From the NCBI GenBank assembly GCA_018715195.1, contig DVMA01000090.1, positions 1 through 40,661 on the forward strand: a stretch of 40,661 bases of DNA, read 5' to 3'. The translations under genes and the position numbers were made by a program. Shown here one piece after another: positions 24,550 to 30,010 of the stretch (positions within the stretch are counted from its first letter, which is position 1; every line of letters begins with the position of its first letter). The notes under the pieces were generated by a model. That model saw nothing but the letters and a program-made list of their open reading frames with translations, was not told the origin of the DNA and did not search any database. This stretch comes from Candidatus Coproplasma excrementavium. Lineage in GTDB: Bacteria; Bacillota; Clostridia; Christensenellales; Borkfalkiaceae.

Positions 24550-25143
24550 ATGGCTTACAATTTTTACGCCTTTATGGACAGAATGAAGTATATAAAGCGC
24601 TGGTCGCTCATGCGCTCCGTCCGCGAAGAAAATATTATGGAACACACCCAGCAGGTCGCGCTGATTGCGCACGTGCTCGGCATTATAGAAAATAAAATCT
24701 ACGGCGGAAACGTAGATGTGGAAAAGTGCGTGCTTTACGCAATGTACCACGAGTGTCCCGAAGTGCTCACGGGCGATTTGCCTACGCCCATAAAGTACTT
24801 CAACGGCTCAATTACGGGCGCGTACAAGGACATAGAGCGCACCGCCTGCGAAAAACTGCTCGGCACGCTTCCTCCCGAAATAAGGGAGGAGCTTGCACCC
24901 AGCATACTTGCGGACAGCTCCCTGCCCGAATGGAAACTGGTAAAGGCGGCGGACAGATTGTCGGCATATATAAAGTGCCTTGAAGAGCGCCGCTGCGGCA
25001 ATACCGAATTTGAAAAGGCAGAAAAGAGCATACGCGAGGACGTGCTCTCCCGCGGGATACGCTCGGTTGAATATTTCATGCAGAATTTCATTCCCGCATT
25101 CTCGCTCACGCTGGATGAGCTTGAACACGGCATAATGGATTAA
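24550..25143 (+). CDS. YfbR-like 5'-deoxynucleotidase (HD family)
   Basis: A 197-residue protein aligning along its length with E. coli YfbR, which removes phosphate from deoxyribonucleoside 5'-monophosphates. Shared segments include RWSLMRSVREENIMEHTQQV, YGGNVDVEKCVLYAMYHE, VLTGDLPTPIKYFNGSI, LVKAADRLSAYIKCLEE and VEYFMQNFIPAFSLTLDEL. Predicted metal ligands are His32, His67 and Asp135. The aspartate of the HD pair (E. coli Asp69) is Glu68 here. An AGAGG lies upstream of ATG 24550. Monocistronic, with its own promoter and terminator. Confidence 0.9.
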   Translation: MAYNFYAFMDRMKYIKRWSLMRSVREENIMEHTQQVALIAHVLGIIENKIYGGNVDVEKCVLYAMYHECPEVLTGDLPTPIKYFNGSITGAYKDIERTACEKLLGTLPPEIREELAPSILADSSLPEWKLVKAADRLSAYIKCLEERRCGNTEFEKAEKSIREDVLSRGIRSVEYFMQNFIPAFSLTLDELEHGIMD

Positions 25144-25148
25144 AAAAC

Positions 25149-25174
25149 GGCTCCGCTATTTGCGGGGCTTTTTT
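25149..25174 (+). terminator. Terminator of the yfbR-like gene
   Basis: Stem GGCTCCGC/GCGGGGCT (two G-T wobbles) with a five-base loop, then TTTTTT. Confidence 0.75.
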
Positions 25175-25278
25175 AATGCAAAGCGGCGTATGGCGCGCTG
25201 TATTGCGGAAACGCTCTTTGCGTGCGGAGGCAGAGCAAGCGACAATGTCTCCGCGGTTTAAAACTTCGGCATAAAATA

Positions 25279-25310
25279 TATCCCCCTTGCGGCTTGCCGC
25301 AAGGGGGATA
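25279..25310 (-). terminator. Long perfect hairpin, possible end of the RNA locus
   Basis: TATCCCCCTTGCGGC and its exact complement separated by two bases. The minus-strand tail TATTTTATG is weakly T-rich; the plus-strand side is not. Confidence 0.5.
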
Positions 25311-25826
25311 ATACACAGACCAGTAAATTCCTTGACGGGAGGAGAACTTTGTCCCGCAGGAACCGTATTTAATTTTTACCCCGTAATAGTTTGTGCGGAT
25401 TCTCCGACCTCCCGACTGGTCGGACGCGCCTGCTTTCCCGCACCGCGCTTAAAATCTTTTGCAAAATTTCCCGTATTCAAAGGGAAAACGTTTCAGGGCG
25501 TAAACCCGATTCTGTGAATTTGTCTTTTAAAGGTTGCATCGCATGCGATGCTGTTTCCGCCGCGCAGGCGGAGCTTTGAAACTGATATACGGGAAATCAG
25601 ACTGAATATGTTTTCCGCAACCGCTAATCCGCTATCTGCCAACGGCCTCCGACGGTGGGGGAAGGTGTACAAACATTATGTTTTTCCGCCGAAAACCCTC
25701 AGCGCGGAAATATCAGACCGCTTTCCGTATATATTTTATATTGTGTACCTTTCACTCGGCCGAGGTCCGCATACCGAGGCGGAGGGGGAGTGCGCGCCCT
25801 GCCCCGTGTCCGCGGCAGTCCGGGTA
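25279..25826 (-). ncRNA. Second structured RNA stretch, or 3' part of the large RNA
   Basis: 548 bp with no credible protein gene, and rich in paired elements. They include palindrome GCATCGCATGCGATGC, CCGACC/GGTCGG, GTTTC/GAAAC enclosing CCGCC/GGCGG, and TTTCCC/GGGAAA. TTCCT/AGGAA encloses CGGGA/TCCCG. It ends at a 15-bp perfect stem (25279-25293 with 25296-25310) followed on the minus strand by TATTTTATG. No separate promoter is seen, so it may be read-through from the RNA upstream. Strand is inferred from that alone. Confidence 0.45.
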
Positions 25827-25855
25827 CAAAAACCTGCACAGTGATTTGTGCAGGT
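25827..25855 (-). terminator. Intrinsic terminator of the large RNA
   Basis: Minus strand stem ACCTGCACA/TGTGCAGGT with loop AATCAC and five T residues. On the plus strand the tail is not T-rich, so it points left. Confidence 0.75.
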
Positions 25856-26326
25856 ATTGTTTACGAAGTTATTATTAAGTTTTAATTTGTATGAGACCCG
25901 CTTCCGCTTTATTTACGGTGCCCTATCGGCACTTGCGGCAAACGCCATACAGGTTGAACTTGTTCCGGTTAAGGAATTCAGAAATCTTATCTCCGTAGCT
26001 TTCAGCTCCGAAGGGGAGTAAACTTTCCTTATCTCAATCATTCCAGACTGTCTGTCTGCTCTTCCGCATATTCAATTTGACTCGGGATATCAAATTTTTC
26101 ATTCCCCGGCTATCGGGGCCTTCGTATCCGGAATTGAATTTCCCTCCTTCAGGGGTTTAAAAAACTCTTTCTCCTCAGTCGCACAGCTTCTGCGGATAAG
26201 TTTAATTCAATCTGAAATGTTGCCTTCGGGATTGTCTGCCTGCCCTTTTCTTCTTACGGCGGCGGCTTTCAGACCTTCTGTCTTCCGAAAACCTGTTCAA
26301 ATCCCTGCAAAATTAAAACCGTGTTT

Positions 26327-26359
26327 TCAGAATAAGGTCTCCCGGGTATGACTGTTCAT
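26327..26359 (-). CDS. Mini-ORF 3 in the large RNA (MNSHTRETLF)
   Basis: Ten codons plus TGA. AAGGAGGG (26367-26374) sits seven bases before the ATG, an ideal ribosome site. Whether it is translated, or the purine run is a structural or anti-SD element, is unknown. Confidence 0.4.
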   Translation of the reverse strand: MNSHTRETLF

Positions 26360-26376
26360 TGGACTACCCTCCTTGA

Positions 26377-26418
26377 TTACGTAGTAGCTTTGAGGAAGTA
26401 AAGCGTTTTGTTTTTCAT
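26377..26418 (-). CDS. Mini-ORF 2 in the large RNA (MKNKTLYFLKATT)
   Basis: Thirteen codons plus TAA. AAGGAGG lies upstream (AGGAGG at 26431-26436) with a rather long 12-base spacer to the ATG at 26418. Confidence 0.35.
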   Translation of the reverse strand: MKNKTLYFLKATT

Positions 26419-26515
26419 GTTCTTTTTTTACCTCCTTGCTATTCAATTTATATCTTAACGGGCGGTACGCATTACGCTGTCCGCTCTGCGGTATAACATT
26501 GACCCCCTTTCGGGG

Positions 26516-26530
26516 CTACTTGAACTTCAT
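26516..26530 (-). CDS. Mini-ORF 1 in the large RNA (MKFK)
   Basis: Four codons plus TAG, preceded by AGAGGTT (about 26535-26541). It may be chance; listed because two further SD-ATG units follow. Confidence 0.2.
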   Translation of the reverse strand: MKFK

Positions 26531-26609
26531 CTTTAACCTCTTTTTTGATTTTTAGTTTAAAATGTTTAGCGCTAACATTTTTTGTTTGCTTTTATCTTTT
26601 TGTACTTTC

Positions 26610-26637
26610 ATTATACCATCGCATATCCGTTTGTCAA
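26610..26637 (-). promoter_or_regulatory. Promoter of the large RNA
   Basis: Minus strand TTGACA (26632-26637), 16-base spacer, TATAAT (26610-26615). Both hexamers are perfect. Expected start about 26603. Confidence 0.85.
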
Positions 26638-26866
26638 TAGGTACGCGAAAAAAAATTTAATAATTTTTGTTTTTTGTGCGCCCTGCTTAAAAGCCGCATA
26701 TGCCCGCGGCAATGGCTGTTCGCGCGCGTACGCGTAGGCGCATACAATGTATTAAAAAGTGGGCAGAATCAAGGCCGTGAGCACGCTCTTTTTTACATAG
26801 TTGTGTTTTATTTGCAAAAAATTATAAAAAGATTCAAAAAAAGCGTGCAAAATGAAAAAATCATGC

Positions 26867-26908
26867 TATAATAGACTTCGGGCGCTTTCCGGGGATACCC
26901 GGACGCCG
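26867..26908 (+). promoter_or_regulatory. Promoter and leader hairpin of the antiporter gene
   Basis: Extended -10 TGC-TATAAT (26867-26872) with a poor -35 (GTGCAA, 26845-26850). The transcript should begin near 26879 and fold at once: GGCG (26881-26884) and CCGGG (26889-26893) pair with CCCGG (26898-26902) and CGCC (26904-26907). Confidence 0.6.
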
Positions 26909-26926
26909 TACGATAAGGGAGTTTTT

Positions 26927-28378
26927 ATGGTCTTTTTAATCAATAACCCGCTCGGCTACGTGGTAGTTCTTGCGGTAATTCTGCTGTCCACTAAATTGTG
27001 CGGCCTTGCATTCAGAAAGATGCACCTGCCCGAAGTGCTCGGCTTTATAATCGCGGGCATAATAATCGGCCCCGCAGTGCTCGGCCAGTTCGGCGGCTTC
27101 ACGCTGATAGGGTTCGAGGACGCCGCCCGTGCGGGAACGTACAAGGCGCTGTTTGCGCTGGAGGGTACGACAGGTTCCAACGAAACAATTTCCGTCTTTT
27201 CCAAGGTCGGCGTAATTCTTATTATGTTCTCCGCGGGACTGGAAACCAACATCGACGACATAAGACATACCGGTCTTGCCAGCTTTCTCATAGCTACGGC
27301 GGGCGTTGCAATGCCCTTTGCGCTCGGCTTTGTGATAAGCCTTCCGTTCGGCGGAATAGGTCTCGGCACGGAAAACATCTTCCGCTGCGTGTTCATAGGC
27401 ACAATACTCACGGCAACCAGCGTTGCAATAACGGTGTCCGTTCTCAAAGAGCTGGGCAAGATTAACACCAAACTCGGTACGACGATAGTTTCGGCCGCCG
27501 TAATGGACGACGTAATGGGCATAGTGCTCCTTTCGGTGGTTACCAGCATAGCGCGCGCGGGCACGGTAGTTACCGATAACGCCTTCGACGCATTCAAGTC
27601 CACCATTTACGGCACAATAATAATGATTGTTGCATTCTTTATAGTGGCTGCGGCGGCGGGATTCGGCATACACAAGCTGTTCAGGTGGATGGACAGAAAG
27701 TGGGGCAAGACTCACAGAATTTCCATCTTCTCGATTGTGGTCTGCTTTGTATACAGCTGGGTTGCGGAGGCAATCTTCGGCGTGGCCGATATAACGGGCG
27801 CGTTCCTTGCGGGCATAATACTTGCAACGGTGCGCCGCTCGGGCGAGTACGTGGACTCCAAGATAAACGTCAATTCATACACGATATTTGCGCCCGTGTT
27901 CTTTGCGAACATAGGCATAAGCAACATAGATTTCAGCGATGTCAGCGGCACGATACTGCTGTTTGCCTTCCTCGCCGTGCTAGTGGGACTCATAGGCAAG
28001 GTTATAGGTTGCGGTGCGGTGACCAAGGCCTTCGGATATAATCTGAGGGAGTCGGCGATAGGCGGCGTTGGCATGATGGCGCGCGGCGAAGTGGCTTTAA
28101 TCGTTACGCAGAAGGTGATAGATAAAAACGGCGGCATGGGCAGTCACGCGCTCGGCGGCGAATTCATGATTATGACGGTGCTGCTCATACTGGCATCTTC
28201 CATACTTACGCCCCTACTGCTCAAGGTGCTCTACGGCAGGAACAAGGCGGTTGCAGCCGCCCCCGCGCAGAGCGGAAATGTTGTCCCGTCGGAGGAAGGA
28301 GCCGCTGAAAATGCTCTTTCCGCAGACGTGCAGACCTCTGCTGATGAGGGTGTGCAGAATATACAAAAACAGCAATAG
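26927..28378 (+). CDS. CPA2-family monovalent cation:proton antiporter
   Basis: A 483-residue polytopic membrane protein (about 12 helices) of the Kef/NapA-like CPA2 family, exchanging Na+ or K+ for protons. Supporting segments: LPEVLGFIIAGIIIGPAVLG, FSAGLETNIDDIRHTGLASF, VMDDVMGIVLLSVVTSIA (helix with the ion-binding Asp pair) and GVGMMARGEVALIVTQKVI. The C-terminal 40 residues are soluble and acidic; there is no TrkA-N domain, so it is not a full Kef channel. ATG 26927 follows AAGGGAG; the frame opens upstream over the promoter. The repeat-like TTGCGGCATATAT begins directly after its stop. Confidence 0.92.
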   Translation: MVFLINNPLGYVVVLAVILLSTKLCGLAFRKMHLPEVLGFIIAGIIIGPAVLGQFGGFTLIGFEDAARAGTYKALFALEGTTGSNETISVFSKVGVILIMFSAGLETNIDDIRHTGLASFLIATAGVAMPFALGFVISLPFGGIGLGTENIFRCVFIGTILTATSVAITVSVLKELGKINTKLGTTIVSAAVMDDVMGIVLLSVVTSIARAGTVVTDNAFDAFKSTIYGTIIMIVAFFIVAAAAGFGIHKLFRWMDRKWGKTHRISIFSIVVCFVYSWVAEAIFGVADITGAFLAGIILATVRRSGEYVDSKINVNSYTIFAPVFFANIGISNIDFSDVSGTILLFAFLAVLVGLIGKVIGCGAVTKAFGYNLRESAIGGVGMMARGEVALIVTQKVIDKNGGMGSHALGGEFMIMTVLLILASSILTPLLLKVLYGRNKAVAAAPAQSGNVVPSEEGAAENALSADVQTSADEGVQNIQKQQ

Positions 28379-28425
28379 TTGCGGCATATATACGGCCGTA
28401 TCATAAAAAAAATTATGAAAAGGGG

Positions 28426-28454
28426 TTGACAAATTAACTTATTTGGTTTATAGT
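28426..28454 (+). promoter_or_regulatory. Promoter of the STAS gene
   Basis: TTGACA (28426-28431), 17-base spacer, TATAGT (28449-28454). Confidence 0.82.
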
Positions 28455-28495
28455 AACATAGCTTTTCAGGAGCGGAAAATACCGCGGAGGTAGTA

Positions 28496-28798
28496 ATGGA
28501 CATAACAGGTAAACGTGAGGGCGCAAGCCTGACCGTAAGTCTCAGCGGCGATATGTGCGCCGAGTGCGTGCCGCAGACGGAGGCCTTTCTGAACGCCAAC
28601 TGTGCAGGCGTAACCGATCTTACGCTGGATTTCAGCGGGGTGAAAAAGCTGACCAAGGAGGGGCTGATGTTGCTTCTCTCCACCAAAAAGAAGCTTGGCG
28701 CCGCGGCAATGAGCATAGTCAACGTATGCGAGGGCATCTACGATAAACTCGAGCAGCAGGGTGTGACCACGCTTATAAATGTGGTTAGGGCCTGCTGA
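28496..28798 (+). CDS. STAS-domain protein (anti-sigma antagonist-like)
   Basis: 100 residues with the fold of SpoIIAA-type anti-anti-sigma factors: MDITGKREGASLTVSLSGDM, a DLTLDFSGVKKLTKEGLML core and a final KLEQQGVTTLINVVRA. In classic members a phosphorylatable Ser sits in the sequence D-S-T/S-G at this core; here it reads KLTKEGL, so a Thr is present but not the usual context. No anti-sigma kinase or sigma factor gene is near. GGAGGT is only four bases from the ATG. It has its own promoter and terminator. Confidence 0.75.
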   Translation: MDITGKREGASLTVSLSGDMCAECVPQTEAFLNANCAGVTDLTLDFSGVKKLTKEGLMLLLSTKKKLGAAAMSIVNVCEGIYDKLEQQGVTTLINVVRAC

Positions 28799-28815
28799 AG
28801 GGGGTATGAAAACTT

Positions 28816-28849
28816 AAGGGAGAGCAAAATTTTTTGCCCTCCTTTTTTT
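28816..28849 (+). terminator. Terminator of the STAS gene
   Basis: AAGGGAG/CTCCTT-type stem around GCAAAA/TTTTGC, followed by seven T residues. Confidence 0.8.
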
Positions 28850-28977
28850 ATGCAGACTGCCCGCAATGCGATTTTTGTGCGCAGAATTCTGTCTTTTTAT
28901 GCGCAATTTTGCAAAAAAATGGTGAAATTTATGGCAGATATGGTTAATTATGTCAGATTATGTCTGCGCCGCGCCGA

Positions 28978-29006
28978 TTGACATTCTCACCTTTCGGTGA
29001 TAAAAT
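28978..29006 (+). promoter_or_regulatory. Promoter of the membrane protein gene at 29039
   Basis: TTGACA (28978-28983), 17-base spacer, TAAAAT (29001-29006). Confidence 0.85.
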
Positions 29007-29038
29007 TAGACTGATGTAAATTTGTGGCGGAGATGGGT

Positions 29039-29614
29039 ATGACAGAGGACGGCATACAGCTCACTCCCCTTGCGGGCAGGGTGGTGCTGAACAAAAAGGA
29101 GGCAATAACGGGATCGGTCTTTCTCGCTATTCTCATAAATATTTTCATTCTCGTGCTTGTCCAGGCGCTAAACGCGCTTGTTCTCGCCTCCGTACCCGCG
29201 CTGTTCTGGGTGCTCACAGCCCTTCTGATAGCGGCCGACGCCGTGCTGTGCGTGCTGGTGTTCCGCCGCGCCATAACCGACGCGGACGAGGGCACGTGCG
29301 CGCCGCCTTACACAATAGCCTACCGCCGCGACGGATATATAGTTTTATGCCACAAGAACGGCGAACGCGAATATTTTGCCGTGACGGACGTGGTGGACGT
29401 AAAGGCCTTTCCCGCAAAGCTTGGCTTTATCGTCAACGGCTGGGCGTATTCGGGCAATCTTAACTATGGCAGAATAACCTTTTACCTCGCCTCGCCCTAC
29501 GGCGGCGAACCGATAAAAAAATCGGTAAAATATGTGGTCAACTGCGCGCAGGCCGCCGTGTACATACGCGAAGTCTTTCTGCCCGGTTGCAGGGGAGAAA
29601 ATGCCGATAAATAA
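29039..29614 (+). CDS. Membrane protein of unknown function
   Basis: 191 residues, not recognised. Two membrane helices near residues 25-48 and 52-75 (FLAILINIFILVLVQALNAL; VPALFWVLTALLIAADAVLC) are followed by a soluble domain of about 110 residues. That domain is rich in short strands (YTIAYRRDGYIVLCHKNGER) and could be a PH-like beta domain; this is a guess from the pattern. ATG 29039 is preferred because GGAG at 29029-29032 fits; GTG 29024 and ATG 29033 are also in frame. A dispersed-repeat copy begins on the base after its stop. Confidence 0.65.
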   Translation: MTEDGIQLTPLAGRVVLNKKEAITGSVFLAILINIFILVLVQALNALVLASVPALFWVLTALLIAADAVLCVLVFRRAITDADEGTCAPPYTIAYRRDGYIVLCHKNGEREYFAVTDVVDVKAFPAKLGFIVNGWAYSGNLNYGRITFYLASPYGGEPIKKSVKYVVNCAQAAVYIREVFLPGCRGENADK

Positions 29615-29634
29615 GGCATATGTGCGGGGCAATT
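29615..29634 (+). repeat. Dispersed palindromic repeat, copy 6
   Basis: The exact core GGCATATGTGCGGGGCAATT starts on the base following the TAA stop of the membrane protein gene. Confidence 0.85.
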
Positions 29635-29743
29635 TAAGTAAAGTACGGCGCACGGACAGGCCTTGAACAATGTTTTTGCTCGCAGAGTGGCAGGATGCAC
29701 AAAAAATAAAATCTGCGCATACAAATTTTTTGTCGCTATTTTG

Positions 29744-29773
29744 TTGACATCTTTTTGCACTGTGTGGTAATAT
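29744..29773 (+). promoter_or_regulatory. Promoter of the Mn riboswitch-ATPase transcript
   Basis: TTGACA (29744-29749), 18-base spacer, TAATAT (29768-29773). Confidence 0.72.
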
Positions 29774-29785
29774 CTTAACTGCAAT

Positions 29786-29905
29786 TGAATCCCGTGGGGG
29801 AGTAGTAAGCGCGGCATTCCGCGTGGCAGTAAACCAACATCGTGGCCTTGTGGCCTGGCCTGCCTTAAATTTACCAGACTCACGTATATCCGAATTTCGG
29901 CTGTA
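29786..29905 (+). ncRNA. yybP-ykoY (manganese) riboswitch
   Basis: The leader has the conserved GGGGGAGTAGT block (29795-29805) after a paired 5' strand, an internal GCGCGGCATTCCGCGT-type arm, and AACCAACATCGTGGCC with its GGCC partner strands. A closing strand follows and then a terminator. These are the landmarks of the Mn2+-sensing yybP-ykoY family, which typically sits ahead of P-type ATPases and Mn exporters, as here. Exact ends are approximate. Confidence 0.8.
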
Positions 29906-29922
29906 CGGGGTCTTTATATTCA

Positions 29923-29957
29923 CCGTAAGCCGAAAGCGGCTTGCGGAATTTTTTTTT
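29923..29957 (+). terminator. Expression-platform terminator of the Mn riboswitch
   Basis: CCGTAAGCCG pairs with CGGCTTGCGG (one T-G wobble) around AAAG, followed by AATTTTTTTTT. It lies 54 bp ahead of the ATPase start. Metal binding is expected to prevent its formation. Confidence 0.85.
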
Positions 29958-30010
29958 CTTTGCGGGCGAAATTGTTTTAAATTTGCAGATAATAATGCGG
30001 AGGTTTTTTA

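Larger units (their letters stand above)
25827..26603 (-). ncRNA. Large structured noncoding RNA candidate (about 775 nt)
   Basis: A consensus promoter (26610-26637) and an intrinsic terminator (25827-25855) bound a minus-strand transcript of about 775 nt with no open frame of 60 codons or more. Hairpins along it include AATGTT/AACATT, GCCCC-GAAA-GGGG, TCTGAAAAC/GTTTTCGGA, CCCCG-ATAGC-CGGGG, CAGAC/GTCTG, CTCC-CCTT-GGAG and GTGCC-GATAG-GGCAC. Long-range partners are also visible: ACAGGTT with AACCTGT, and GAGACC near the 5' third with GGTCTC near the 3' end. Three mini-ORFs with Shine-Dalgarno sequences lie in the 5' third. The size is that of the large ornate bacterial RNAs (OLE, GOLLD, ROOL), but I cannot match it to any of them from memory. 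Confidence 0.65.

Noticed and set aside
25287-25885. Several plus-strand open frames of 60-98 codons
   Set aside because: They overlap each other in different frames, lack ribosome sites, show no recognisable protein features and cover the hairpin-rich RNA region.
25500-26040. RNase P RNA, tmRNA or SRP RNA
   Set aside because: ACAGAATCGGGTTTA and GGAAAGTTTACTCC on the minus strand recall parts of RNase P RNA, but they are about 500 nt apart and the other universal segments are missing. No tmRNA tag frame or SRP domain IV motif was found.
26290-26320. tRNA-like T-loop (GTTCAAATCC)
   Set aside because: The flanking bases cannot form the five-pair T stem, and no acceptor or anticodon arm fits.
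25279-26603. Group II intron
   Set aside because: No GTGYG 5' end, no recognisable domain V hairpin and no intron-encoded reverse transcriptase.
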